DNA from: HK1 sp965220535
Lineage (GTDB): Bacteria > Pseudomonadota > Gammaproteobacteria > HK1
Reading direction: 5' to 3'
Assembly: GCA_965220535.1 (NCBI GenBank)
Contig: OZ244833.1
Location: 1,054,001 to 1,118,000, forward strand
Length of the DNA stretch: 64,000 nt
The notes beneath the pieces are model-generated. The model did not search any database. It was not told the origin of the DNA and worked only from the letters and a program-made list of their open reading frames with translations. A program made the translations under genes and the position numbers. The first letter of the stretch is position 1. Each line of letters begins with the position of its first letter. Shown in pieces: positions 1-9,400 of this stretch.

Positions 1-102
1 GCAAAGATCGGCCGGACCCCTATCGCGATTCGAGGATTTTTTCGCTCTTTTCGACCCTTCGCCCGCTTCGAACCACAAGACATCCAAGGAGACCCAAAGA
101 CG

Positions 103-876
103 ATGGAATACACCTGCATTCGTGCCGAAACGAGAGATTCCGTCGGTTTGGTCGTGCTGGATCGACCGCAAGTCCTCAACGCCCTCGATCAGACCTTGAT
201 CGAGGAATTGGGCCATCGTTTGGCGGCCTTCGATGCCGATGACAATATCGGTGCGATGATCGTTACCGGCAGCGAAAAGGCTTTCGCCGCCGGGGCCGAT
301 ATCTCCGAGATGAGCGAAAAAAGCGCGATGGAGGCTTTCGCCGGGCCTCATTTCTCTTATTGGCACCTGATCCGCGGCGTGCGCAAACCGATCATCGCCG
401 CCGTCTCCGGCTACGCTCTCGGCGGCGGCTGCGAGCTGGCGATGGCTTGCGATATCATCATCGCCGCCGACAACGCCCGCTTCGGGCAGCCGGAAGTCAA
501 ACTCGGCATTCCCCCGGGACTCGGCGGCACCCAACGCCTGCCGCGGGCCGTCGGCAAGGCAAAAGCGATGGATCTTTGCCTGACCGGGCGCATGATGAGC
601 GCCGAGGAGGCCGAGCGCAGCGGGCTCGTCAGCCGGGTGGTGCCCCCGGAGCGTTTGCTCGAAGAGGCGATGGAAGCGGGAAGGGCCATCGCCTCGATGT
701 CCAAACCGGTGGTGAAGATGATCAAGGAATCCATCGATCGCGCTTACGAGACCACGCTCGAATCCGGCCTCGACGCCGAACGCGGCTTTTTCCATCTCGC
801 CTTCGCCACCGAGGACAAGAGCGAGGGCATGCGGGCCTTCTTGGAAAAACGCGCTGCGCTATGGTCGCATCGCTGA
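103..876 (+). CDS. enoyl-CoA hydratase (crotonase family)
   Basis: A 257-residue crotonase-fold protein of normal family length that would hydrate 2-enoyl-CoA thioesters in beta-oxidation-type metabolism. The oxyanion-hole segment AGADI is at residues 63-67 and the segment GGGCEL at 107-112. The two glutamates used by true hydratases are both present: E111 in GCEL and E131 in GQPEVKLG. The run GIPPGLGGTQRLPR follows at about 135-148. An AAGGAG ribosome site lies about 10 bases before the ATG. Malonyl-CoA decarboxylase follows 86 bp downstream on the same strand, so both genes may belong to one acyl-CoA operon. The fold and catalytic pair are seen; the physiological substrate is not determinable from sequence. 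Confidence 0.93.
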   Translation: MEYTCIRAETRDSVGLVVLDRPQVLNALDQTLIEELGHRLAAFDADDNIGAMIVTGSEKAFAAGADISEMSEKSAMEAFAGPHFSYWHLIRGVRKPIIAAVSGYALGGGCELAMACDIIIAADNARFGQPEVKLGIPPGLGGTQRLPRAVGKAKAMDLCLTGRMMSAEEAERSGLVSRVVPPERLLEEAMEAGRAIASMSKPVVKMIKESIDRAYETTLESGLDAERGFFHLAFATEDKSEGMRAFLEKRAALWSHR

Positions 877-962
877 TTCGCTCGAGCGGGGCAAAGACTC
901 CTACCGGCGGAGCCTTTGAGACCGGCGCATAAAAATATGCTTGTTCGAAGGAGTCGGAAGAC

Positions 963-2444
963 ATGTTGAAAAAAACCGCATCCGGATTGCTCGATCACTC
1001 CTTGGGCCGATTCATCAAGGGTCTGCGCGGCGAGAAAGACGGGAATATGCCGCTTTCCAAACGCGTCGGCCCCGAACTCGAGGCCGACGATCAATCCCGC
1101 CTGCGCGATCAGATCGATGCGTGCTTGGAAGGACGAGGCGGCGAGGTATCGGCAAGGGCGCGAGCCGCGGCATTGGGAGAGACCTACCTCGTATTGAATC
1201 CGGCGGGACGCCTGCGCTTCCTGCAAATACTGCAGCGCGAATACGATAGCGACCCCCAAGCGATCGGGGAGGCGATCGGGGCCTTTCGTCTGGCCATGGC
1301 AAAGCCCGACAGCGAGGCGAAGCCCGCCTCCGAGCGAAGCGAATACAACCTCGCTCTCGAGCGCCTGCGAAGCGCTGTGACCCCTAGGCGCTTGCGACTC
1401 TTCAAACACTTCAACGGTATCAACGGAGGGGTCAAGTTTCTCGTCGACCTGCGCGCCGATGTGCTCGATGCCAAGCGTGAATATCCGGAACTGGCGGGGA
1501 TCGACAGCGACCTGCACACCCTGCTCGCCTCATGGTTCGATCCGGGCTTCTTGAAACTGCGGCGAATCACTTGGGAAAGCCCCGCTCTCGTGCTGGAAAA
1601 ACTGATCGACTACGAGGCGGTGCACGAAGTCCGCTCTTGGGACGATCTCAAGAACCGGCTCAAACCGGATCGCCGATGCTATGCTTTTTTTCATCCCAAT
1701 CTCTATGCCGAGCCGCTGATTTTCGTGCAGGTGGCACTCGTGCAGGGGATGTCCTCGAGCGTCCAAACCCTGCTCGATCCCGCCGCGCCGATCGAGCATC
1801 CTTTGGCGGTGGATTGCGCGATCTTCTACTCGATATCGAGCTGCCAAAGCGGATTGAGGGGAGTGAGTTTCGGCAACTTTCTGATCAAACAGGTGGCGAC
1901 CGATATCGCCCGCGACCTGCCGCATATCAAAAGCTTCGCGACCCTCTCCCCCCTGCCGGATTTCAGAGCCTGGCTCGATAGGCAACTCGAAGGCGAAGAA
2001 GAACTCTTCGACCCCGTTTTCAAAGCGATCATCTTGGAACTCGTCGACAACCCCGAAGACAAGTCGGCGGAGGCGGCGTTGCGCGAATTGCTCGATCGTC
2101 CCGACTGGAGCGAGGACGAAAGGGTCGCGGACGCGCTGCGCCCGATCTTGCTGCACCTTGCAGCGCGCTTTTTGAGCCAAACGAGCGATGACTCGGACGA
2201 GCGCGGCAAACGCAGCCTCGATCGGGTGGCCCATTTCCATCTCGATAACGGGGCGCGGATCGAGCGCATCAACTGGTTCGGCGATATATCGAAGCGAGGA
2301 ATCGAGCAATCCGCCGGCATCATGGTCAACTATCGTTATGTTCTCGAAGATATCGAGAAGAATCACGAGGCCTATTCCGCGACCGGCGAAGCCGCGCTCG
2401 CCCCGGAGGTCAAGCGCCTTGCGAGGATGAACCAAGGGAAATGA
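963..2444 (+). CDS. malonyl-CoA decarboxylase
   Basis: A 493-residue protein matching the malonyl-CoA decarboxylase family over its whole length; it converts malonyl-CoA to acetyl-CoA and CO2. An N-terminal helical domain (to about residue 200) is followed by the acetyltransferase-like catalytic domain. Family segments seen include RCYAFFHPNLYAEPLIFVQV, ALVQGMSSSVQTLLD, FYSISSCQSGLRGVSFGNFL and the SPLPDF motif near residue 335. AAGGAG at about 946-951 supports the ATG at 963. It follows an enoyl-CoA hydratase gene on the same strand. No malonyl-CoA synthetase (matB) or malonate carrier is nearby, so the source of malonyl-CoA is unclear. The low-complexity C-terminus (after about 470) is ordinary for the family. 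Confidence 0.93.
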   Translation: MLKKTASGLLDHSLGRFIKGLRGEKDGNMPLSKRVGPELEADDQSRLRDQIDACLEGRGGEVSARARAAALGETYLVLNPAGRLRFLQILQREYDSDPQAIGEAIGAFRLAMAKPDSEAKPASERSEYNLALERLRSAVTPRRLRLFKHFNGINGGVKFLVDLRADVLDAKREYPELAGIDSDLHTLLASWFDPGFLKLRRITWESPALVLEKLIDYEAVHEVRSWDDLKNRLKPDRRCYAFFHPNLYAEPLIFVQVALVQGMSSSVQTLLDPAAPIEHPLAVDCAIFYSISSCQSGLRGVSFGNFLIKQVATDIARDLPHIKSFATLSPLPDFRAWLDRQLEGEEELFDPVFKAIILELVDNPEDKSAEAALRELLDRPDWSEDERVADALRPILLHLAARFLSQTSDDSDERGKRSLDRVAHFHLDNGARIERINWFGDISKRGIEQSAGIMVNYRYVLEDIEKNHEAYSATGEAALAPEVKRLARMNQGK

Positions 2445-2781
2445 AGGAATTGCGGGCCTGCGTCATCGAAACGCTCGCCGCGAAGGCGGGCGCATCGTCG
2501 AGGGCACCGCTTGGGGCATCGCTCGGGGCATCGACAAACACCGGGACTTCCTTGGCATTCCTTGGCGAGAGCCTCCGTCGGACCATCCGACGCCATCGAA
2601 TATCGTCGATCCCATAGCATCGAGATAGCATCGGGATAGCATCGGGATAGCATCGCGATATCCTTGGAAGGCGCTCTTTCTTTGACGCCCTCGCGAAGCG
2701 CCGACTTCGAAACGACCCCCTTGCGTTCCCGAAACGAAGGTATCGGGAACGACGACGAAAAACGACCAGCCATAGCCAACG
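2445..2781. other. intergenic leader of the large helicase-nuclease gene
   Basis: These 337 bp between the malonyl-CoA decarboxylase stop and the large helicase gene hold no convincing gene. The main visible structure is a run of 11-bp direct repeats at 2614-2657, listed separately. No clear sigma-70 promoter or terminator hairpin was seen. Confidence 0.5.
2614..2657 (+). repeat. four tandem 11-bp repeats upstream of the helicase-nuclease gene
   Basis: The unit ATAGCATCGRG occurs four times head to tail, the last with one change (ATAGCATCGCG), about 125 bp before the ATG of the 1722-residue helicase. The 11-bp period is close to one DNA helical turn, so all copies face one side of the helix. 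This could be a slippage product, as similar short duplications occur throughout the window, or an iterated operator. Confidence 0.8.
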
Positions 2782-5700
2782 ATGCCGAAAATCATACCGA
2801 CGGTCTCTTCGTATTATTCGCCGGCGCATCGACGAACCGGCCACGGTCGCTTGCTGAACGGTTTGGAGATCGAGCACGCGGATAAAACGGCCGCGCCGCT
2901 GGACGATCTGACGCTGCACCTGTACGCCGAACCTGCGCTTTTCGAACCCTATTCCTGGCGTATCGACACCTTGGGACCGGGGGCGGTTCGGGAACTGCGG
3001 GATCGCCAACCGGAGATCGAAGCGGAATATCTCGATAGTCTGGTCGACGCAACGAAACTGGAACTGCGCTTCGAACTCGAACGACAGGGTCAGGAGATCG
3101 CAAGCGCGAAGGCCTCCACCTTGTTGCTGCCGAAAGACCGTTGGGCCGGGGCCGCGAACAGCCCCGACATGCTGGCCTGTTTCGTGCTGCCCGAGAGCGA
3201 TCTCGTCGAGCGGCTCATCGAGCGGACGACGCAATTGCTGGCCACGGCAGCGGGCGACTACGCGATCGACGACGGCTATCGATCGCGACGGCGGGAAGCC
3301 CCGTGGATGATGGCCCAAGCGCTATGGCAAGCGGTGGCCGAGCTGAATCTCGATAGCGCCTCGGCGCCGCCGGAATTCGCCGCTGCCGGTCAACCCATCC
3401 GCCTACCGGATCGGATCGCCGCCGCCGGCGCCGCCACCGGCCTCGACGCCGCTGTCCTCTTCGCCGCCTGCTTGGAGCGTATCGGCCTGCATCCGGTAAT
3501 CGCGCTGACGCGCGAACACGCCGGCGCCGGCTGCTGGCTCTTGGAAGAGAGTTTTCAAGTGCCGAGCAGCGACGATGCGATGGATATGCGAAAACGCGTC
3601 GATGCCTCGGATATCGTGCTCTTCGAGACCTCCTATGCGCTAAGACCGGGGGCTTCGTCCTTCTTCGCCGAGGCTTGCGATAGCGCCCGCGCCTTGCTGA
3701 ACGAGGAAGTCGGGGAGGATTTCCTCCTCGCCCTCGATATCAAACAAGCGCGCCTGCGCTCGATCCGACCCTTGCCGAGTCGGCGCGAGCGGATGGAGGC
3801 CAAAGCCGCGAAGTCGCAAGCGCCTGAACCCGCGCAGGCGTTGGAAGCGCCGCCGCCGATGCCCCGGATCCGCCCCGAGGAGGGACCGGTCGAGAACACC
3901 CCCGAAGGCCGAGTCGAGCGCTGGCAGCGGCGCCTGCTCGATCTTTCCAAGCGCAACCGCTTGCTGAACTTCGGCGGCCGCGCCTCCCATATCCGCCTTC
4001 ACTGCCCCGATATCGCCAAACTCGAAGACGCGCTGGCGCAAGACCGGAAATTCGAGTTCATCACCGCGCAAGAAAGCGGTTTCGAGGACTTGGAAAGCGG
4101 CTCGTCTTCTTCGAATGCGGGCTTCGACCGCTTCGTTCTCGAAGGACTCGAGGCCAACAAACTGGTGGCCGCCGGCGAGCGCGACAAACTGGATACGACG
4201 CTCCTCGGCCTTTATCGCAAAGCGAAAAACGACCTCGAAGAGGGGGGCAGCAATACCCTGTTCATGAGCATCGGCATGCTGCGATGGAAAGAAATCCCCG
4301 AGAGCCAAAGGTCTTTCAAAGCCCCGCTGATCATGCTGCCGATACAGCTGCAAAGGCGCAGCGCCCGGTCGCGGATCAGCGCCAAACGCCATCCGGACGA
4401 GGAAACGGTTTTCAACTCCACGCTGATCGAATTTCTGCTGCAGGACTACGAGATCGATCTCGGATGCTATCGAGAGTCGCTCCCGACGGATAGCCACGGT
4501 GTCGATGTCCCCCAGGTCTGGGGCCGGGTACGCCAAGCGATCAAGGATATCAAGGGTTTCGAGTTGATCGAGGAGATCGTCGTCAGCAATTTCTCCTTCC
4601 GCAAATTCCTGATGTGGCAGGACCTCAAAGAGCGGCTCGGCGCTCTTAAAAACAGCATTTTCGTCAATCACCTGATCGAGCAGGGCGGCGGCGGTGGCTA
4701 TCCGAATACCGCATCGTTCGTCGAAGCGAAGGATGTGGACCGACGCATCGAACCCGGCGCCTTGCATACGCCGCTCTATGCGGACAGTTCGCAGCTGGCG
4801 GCGGTCGAGGCCTCGACTCGAGAGCAGGACTTCGTGCTCGAAGGGCCGCCGGGCACCGGCAAATCGGAAACCATCGCCAATATCATCGCCACCAATATCG
4901 CTGATGGGCGCAAGGTGCTCTTCGTCGCCGAGAAGATGGAAGCCCTCAACGTGGTCTACCGGCGCTTGGAGAGGGTCGGCCTCGGGCATCGCTGTCTCGA
5001 ACTGCACAGCGACAAGGCCAATAAAAAACAAGTGTTGCGACAGCTCGACGAGGCGTGGCAGCATGAAACCACGCCGCCCGAGGCTTGGGATCGACGAAAC
5101 TCAAGCCTATCGAAGCAGCGCAACGAACTCAACGATTATTTGGCGCGACTGCACGGGACGAGCGAGGGCTGCGATATCAGCCCTTGGGAGGCGATCGGGG
5201 CCTCGTTGGGGAGCGCGAGCGAGGGCTTCTCCTTGGGGTTGGCGAAAGATCCCGAGCGCATCCCGCCGGAGACGAAAAACTGGCTGAGCGATCTGAAAAC
5301 GCGGGCCGAGCGTTTGTTGGAGCTCTTCGCCGAGGTCAAGCATTTGGACCCCCATGCCGTCGCCGCCGTCGGGAGCGGGGAATGGTCGCATCGTTGGGAC
5401 GATGATTTCCGCACCGCGAGCGAAAAGTTGAAGAGCGGTCTTGGTGCGATGCTAAAACTCGAGCGGGAATTGTCCGAAGGATTGGGAATCGGCGAAGCGA
5501 CGAGGGACAAATATGCCCTCGGCGGCATCGAAGAACTGCTCGATCGATCGAAAGGCGCGGCGGCGGCCCATCATCTACTGGTCTTCGGCTCCGAGGCCGC
5601 CCGGCGGCGGCAGGTATTGGCGAAGATCATCGAGACGACCGAGCGGCGCCGAGGAACCCACGCGCGACTGGGCATCGATCTCGATTTCGAACAATCGCTG

Positions 5701-7950
5701 GCCCTGCCGACGAGGCGATGGCTCGAGGAATTGCGCGGGAACCCGATCCTGGCCTTTTTCCGGAAATTCCGTATCCGACGGCAGCTCGCGGGATACGGAA
5801 TCCGGCTGCCGGTCGATATCGAGACCCTCGTCGGCGCCTTGGACGAGTCCCGCTCGGCGGCGGCGGAACTCGAATCCATGCTCTCCATGCTGCCGCCTGT
5901 CACGCACGCGAAGATCTGGCGGGGGTGGAAAGAGAGTTCGGTCGAGGAGATGAAGCGTCTTTTATCGGCTTGCGAGGCTTTGGCGGCGAGCGTCGAGGGA
6001 GTGCGGCGATATACGACGGGCGATCCCGAGGCGCTGATCGAGAAGATCGCCGAGACCCCGGGGCTGCGGCAGGCTCTGGCGTCGATGCGCGAAGCGATCG
6101 AGGGATACGAGCGGGATCTGGCCGCTTGGCGAGGGCTGGGGGTCAAGGCCGATCCCGGCGATTGGGAAACGCTGGCCGACCTGCTCGAGCGGCTCGCAAG
6201 CATCGAACGTCTCGATGACTGCCTGGATTGGAACCGGCTGCGCGCCGAGCCTTGCGGCGACTACGATCCGGCGCCGATCGTCGACGGCATCGTCGATGGG
6301 CGACTGCAAGCGGAGAATTGCGAGCCGGCGATCGATCATGCCTTCCACCGCTGGCTGGCACCGCTGCTGATCGATGCCGACCGGGTGCTGCGAGGCTTTC
6401 GCGTGCGCGACCACGAACGCCTGCGACGGAACTTCACCGAAAACGACAAGTCGATCGAGAGCGCTTCCGGTGCGGAAGTCGCGGCCAAGACCGCGGCCTT
6501 CGTGCCGAGTGCGGAAGGAAAATTATCCGAGGGGCTCAAAATCCTTGGCCGCGAGATCAAAAAGAAGCAGCGCCATATCCCGATCCGAAAGTTGATGGAT
6601 GCGTTGGGGGCGCAGGCTTTGGATCTCACCCCGTGCATGATGATGTCGCCGATCTCGATCGCCCAGTTCCTGCCGCGGGATTTCAACCACTTCGACCTGG
6701 TGGTTTTCGACGAGGCCTCGCAGATCACCGTCTGGGATTCCATCGGCACCATCGCGCGGGGAAAGAACGTCATCGTCGTCGGCGATCCGAAGCAGATGCC
6801 GCCGACCAATTTTTTCAACCGCGGCGCGACCGATACCGAAGACGAGGAGGAGGACTACGAAAGCATCCTCGACCGCGCCCTCGACGCCGGTTTGAAAAAG
6901 CATCGTCTGACCGGGCATTACCGCAGCAAGCACGAGTCGTTGATCGCCTTTTCGAACAGCAAATACTACGAAAACTCCCTTGCGACCTACCCCTCGGCGG
7001 AAACGAAGGAAAGCGCCGTCGTCTTGCACAAGGTCGAGGGTCTGTACAGCAAGGGCAAGGCGGCGAACAACCCCAAAGAGGCCCAAGCGGTCGCCGACGA
7101 AGTCTTGCGGCGCTTGCAAGACCCGGAACTGTCGCGCTACAGCATCGGCGTGGTCGCCCTCAACCAATCGCAGCAACGCACGATCGAGAACTGCCTCGAC
7201 GATATGCGGCGGGCGCACCCGCAAACCGAGATCTTCTTCCAAGACAGCGACGACGAACGACTGCCGCTTTTCGTCAAGAACTTGGAAACCGTCCAAGGAG
7301 ACGAGCGGGATGTGATCATTTTGAGCCTCGGCTACGGTCCCACCGAGCCGGGGGCGCGGACGATGAGCATGAACTTCGGCCCCCTCAACCGCCAAGGGGG
7401 GGAGCGGCGTCTGAATGTCGCGATCACCCGCGCCAAATACGAAGTGCTGGTCTTTGCGAGCATGGACTACACCATGATCGACCTCGGCCGCACGCAGGCG
7501 CAGGCGGTCGCCGATATGCGCGATTACCTCGAATACGCCGAGCGCGGGATTTGCGCCTTGGCCGGGCAAAGCAGCGAGCGCTACGGGATCGACAGTTTCG
7601 ACAGCGAATTCGAGCGCAGCGTGGCTCTCGCGCTGCGCGCCCGGGGTTGGAAGGTGCTCTCCCAAGTGGGAGTCAGCCGATTCCGCGTCGATCTCGGGGT
7701 GGTGCATCCGGATCAGCCGGGGAAATACTTGGCCGGGGTCGAATGCGACGGCGCGACCTATCACAGCTCGCCCTCGGCCCGGGATCGCGATCGCATCCGA
7801 CAGCAGGTGCTCGAATCCTTGGGCTGGCGCTTCGCCCGTATCTGGTCCACCGATTATTTCCGCAGCCCGGAGGATGTGATCGAGAATATCCACGGGAAAC
7901 TGCAATCGCTGTTGGAAGGCGACCGCAAGGATGCGAACCGGGCTTGCTGA
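2782..7950 (+). CDS. DUF4011-type superfamily I helicase with C-terminal Vsr-like nuclease domain (candidate anti-phage protein)
   Basis: A 1722-residue single-gene helicase-nuclease. Residues 1 to about 380 form an N-terminal region. The DUF4011-like segment begins near RWQRRLLDLSKRNRLLNF (about 376-393). Walker A, EGPPGTGKSE, is near 687. The Walker B segment VVFDEASQITVWDS is near 1306, followed by the motif III-like VVGDPKQMPP. The late motifs GDERDVIILSLG and RRLNVAITRAKYEVLVF lie near 1510-1550. Residues from about 1605 form a Vsr/DUF559-like nuclease module with RVDLGVV and AGVECDGATYHSS. Proteins of this architecture occur in reported phage-defence genes such as Hhe (recollection, not searched). 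No methylase or restriction partner is adjacent. The start has no strong ribosome site, so the N-terminus is uncertain. Confidence 0.85.
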   Translation: MPKIIPTVSSYYSPAHRRTGHGRLLNGLEIEHADKTAAPLDDLTLHLYAEPALFEPYSWRIDTLGPGAVRELRDRQPEIEAEYLDSLVDATKLELRFELERQGQEIASAKASTLLLPKDRWAGAANSPDMLACFVLPESDLVERLIERTTQLLATAAGDYAIDDGYRSRRREAPWMMAQALWQAVAELNLDSASAPPEFAAAGQPIRLPDRIAAAGAATGLDAAVLFAACLERIGLHPVIALTREHAGAGCWLLEESFQVPSSDDAMDMRKRVDASDIVLFETSYALRPGASSFFAEACDSARALLNEEVGEDFLLALDIKQARLRSIRPLPSRRERMEAKAAKSQAPEPAQALEAPPPMPRIRPEEGPVENTPEGRVERWQRRLLDLSKRNRLLNFGGRASHIRLHCPDIAKLEDALAQDRKFEFITAQESGFEDLESGSSSSNAGFDRFVLEGLEANKLVAAGERDKLDTTLLGLYRKAKNDLEEGGSNTLFMSIGMLRWKEIPESQRSFKAPLIMLPIQLQRRSARSRISAKRHPDEETVFNSTLIEFLLQDYEIDLGCYRESLPTDSHGVDVPQVWGRVRQAIKDIKGFELIEEIVVSNFSFRKFLMWQDLKERLGALKNSIFVNHLIEQGGGGGYPNTASFVEAKDVDRRIEPGALHTPLYADSSQLAAVEASTREQDFVLEGPPGTGKSETIANIIATNIADGRKVLFVAEKMEALNVVYRRLERVGLGHRCLELHSDKANKKQVLRQLDEAWQHETTPPEAWDRRNSSLSKQRNELNDYLARLHGTSEGCDISPWEAIGASLGSASEGFSLGLAKDPERIPPETKNWLSDLKTRAERLLELFAEVKHLDPHAVAAVGSGEWSHRWDDDFRTASEKLKSGLGAMLKLERELSEGLGIGEATRDKYALGGIEELLDRSKGAAAAHHLLVFGSEAARRRQVLAKIIETTERRRGTHARLGIDLDFEQSLALPTRRWLEELRGNPILAFFRKFRIRRQLAGYGIRLPVDIETLVGALDESRSAAAELESMLSMLPPVTHAKIWRGWKESSVEEMKRLLSACEALAASVEGVRRYTTGDPEALIEKIAETPGLRQALASMREAIEGYERDLAAWRGLGVKADPGDWETLADLLERLASIERLDDCLDWNRLRAEPCGDYDPAPIVDGIVDGRLQAENCEPAIDHAFHRWLAPLLIDADRVLRGFRVRDHERLRRNFTENDKSIESASGAEVAAKTAAFVPSAEGKLSEGLKILGREIKKKQRHIPIRKLMDALGAQALDLTPCMMMSPISIAQFLPRDFNHFDLVVFDEASQITVWDSIGTIARGKNVIVVGDPKQMPPTNFFNRGATDTEDEEEDYESILDRALDAGLKKHRLTGHYRSKHESLIAFSNSKYYENSLATYPSAETKESAVVLHKVEGLYSKGKAANNPKEAQAVADEVLRRLQDPELSRYSIGVVALNQSQQRTIENCLDDMRRAHPQTEIFFQDSDDERLPLFVKNLETVQGDERDVIILSLGYGPTEPGARTMSMNFGPLNRQGGERRLNVAITRAKYEVLVFASMDYTMIDLGRTQAQAVADMRDYLEYAERGICALAGQSSERYGIDSFDSEFERSVALALRARGWKVLSQVGVSRFRVDLGVVHPDQPGKYLAGVECDGATYHSSPSARDRDRIRQQVLESLGWRFARIWSTDYFRSPEDVIENIHGKLQSLLEGDRKDANRAC

Positions 7951-8111
7951 CCCTCCTTGCCGACCCTCGCCGAGGGCTCGAAAAAGACGGTTCGAGGGGC
8001 GAGCCTCGAAGCCCTCGAGATCATCAAAATAGCCGCTCCGAATCCCGAACGGCGCACAAGATCCATGCCCCCGGCTTGCGATCCGACATCCTCGAAGGAA
8101 AACGCCGAATC

Positions 8112-9299
8112 ATGAACGCGTATTCGACAACGAAAGACGCGCCGAGTCGACGGCCGCCGCAAGGGCTATCCGACGAGGCCGAAAAAAAACCCGCCGCCGA
8201 CTCGGCGGAGGAGCGGCAGCTGATGCGCTCGATCATCCAACGCATCGCCACCGGACCTGAAATGAGCCGGGATATCGATCGCGACGAAGCGCGCCGAGGG
8301 ATGCGGCTGATCCTCGACGGGGCCGTCGATCCGGTGCAAGCGGCGGTTTTTCTGATCGCGCTGCGGATGAAGCGAGAGAGCGACGAGGAGAATCTCGGCA
8401 TCCTCGACGCCCTGATCGAATCCTCGCAGCGCATCGTCGCCCCGGTCGACGAACTCGTCGACATCTCCGATCCCTTCAACGGCTTCAACCGTAGCCTGCC
8501 CGTTTCCGCTTTCGTCCCTGCGCTGCTCGCCGCCTGCGGGCTGCCGGCGATCTCGCAGGGGGTAAAGAGCATGGGACCGAAGTTCGGAGCCACCCATCAC
8601 CGCGTGCTCGCGGCCTGCGGGCGGCGCACCGATCTTTCACCGGCGGAGGTCGGCGAAAGGCTCGCGGATCCGCAGCGAGGCTGGGCCTATTGCGATCAAA
8701 GCGTTTTCAATCCGAGGCTGCATGCCTTGACCGGCTTGCGCACGCTGATCATCAAGCGTCCGGCCCTGACCACCGTCGAGGTGATGACCGCTCCGGTGCG
8801 CGGGCGACGACGCACCCATATCGTCACCGGCTACGTGCACAAGCCATACGCCCGCATTTACGCCTTGCTCGCCCGCAGCGCGGGCTTCGATTCCGCTTTG
8901 ATCGTGCGCGGGACCGAGGGGGGCATCGTCCCCTCGCTGCGCCAGGGCACGAAAATTCTGAGCTACGGCGATGACGGGGGGGAAAGGGAATCCGATATCT
9001 CGCCCCGAGAGGCAGGCGTCGAACAAGATCTGCGAGCGGTTCCCCTGCCGCCGGAGATCAAGGGCTATCGCCGCCGGAACGACGATATCGAAGTCGACGG
9101 TTCGGCGATCTCGAAGGCTGCGGCCAAGGCGGGATTGGACGCGCTTTCCGGCGCCCCGGGGGCCGCTCGCGACAGCCTCGTCTATAGCGCCGCGCTCATT
9201 TTGCGCCATGTCGGCAAGGTGCAAGATCTGGCACAAGGGGCGGAAGTGGCAAAAAAAGCCATCGATCGGGGGCAAGCGCTGCGGCATTTTCAAAGCTGA
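8112..9299 (+). CDS. TrpD2/YbiB-like glycosyl transferase-family protein
   Basis: A 395-residue protein with the anthranilate phosphoribosyltransferase fold. The PRPP-binding glycine loop (GTGGD in TrpD) is replaced by DPFNGFNRS near residue 120. The later region retains the TrpD-like pattern, for example ISQGVKSMGPKFGATHHRVL. That loss is typical of the TrpD2/YbiB branch, whose members are not tryptophan enzymes; E. coli YbiB binds nucleic acid and is LexA-linked (family knowledge). The reading frame stays open far upstream through the helicase gene, but family homology begins near ATG 8112, preceded by GAAGG. The low-complexity first 35 residues may be dispensable. A periplasmic molybdopterin-fold gene follows 101 bp downstream. 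Confidence 0.85.
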   Translation: MNAYSTTKDAPSRRPPQGLSDEAEKKPAADSAEERQLMRSIIQRIATGPEMSRDIDRDEARRGMRLILDGAVDPVQAAVFLIALRMKRESDEENLGILDALIESSQRIVAPVDELVDISDPFNGFNRSLPVSAFVPALLAACGLPAISQGVKSMGPKFGATHHRVLAACGRRTDLSPAEVGERLADPQRGWAYCDQSVFNPRLHALTGLRTLIIKRPALTTVEVMTAPVRGRRRTHIVTGYVHKPYARIYALLARSAGFDSALIVRGTEGGIVPSLRQGTKILSYGDDGGERESDISPREAGVEQDLRAVPLPPEIKGYRRRNDDIEVDGSAISKAAAKAGLDALSGAPGAARDSLVYSAALILRHVGKVQDLAQGAEVAKKAIDRGQALRHFQS

Positions 9300-9400
9300 C
9301 CTTCGAGGGGCATCATCCGCTCGTTTTCGTTATCGCTTTCTCTTTCGCGATATCGAAAAACCGTCTCGACCGAAAACCACCGAAAAAAAGGAAGGGCATC

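Noticed and set aside
744..1517. A 257-residue minus-strand frame opposite the hydratase and malonyl-CoA decarboxylase genes
   Set aside because: It is antisense to two confident genes and spans their junction.
6228..8111. A 628-codon upstream extension of the TrpD2-like frame
   Set aside because: It runs through the helicase gene in another frame with arginine-rich composition; homology starts only at the ATG at 8112, which has a ribosome site.
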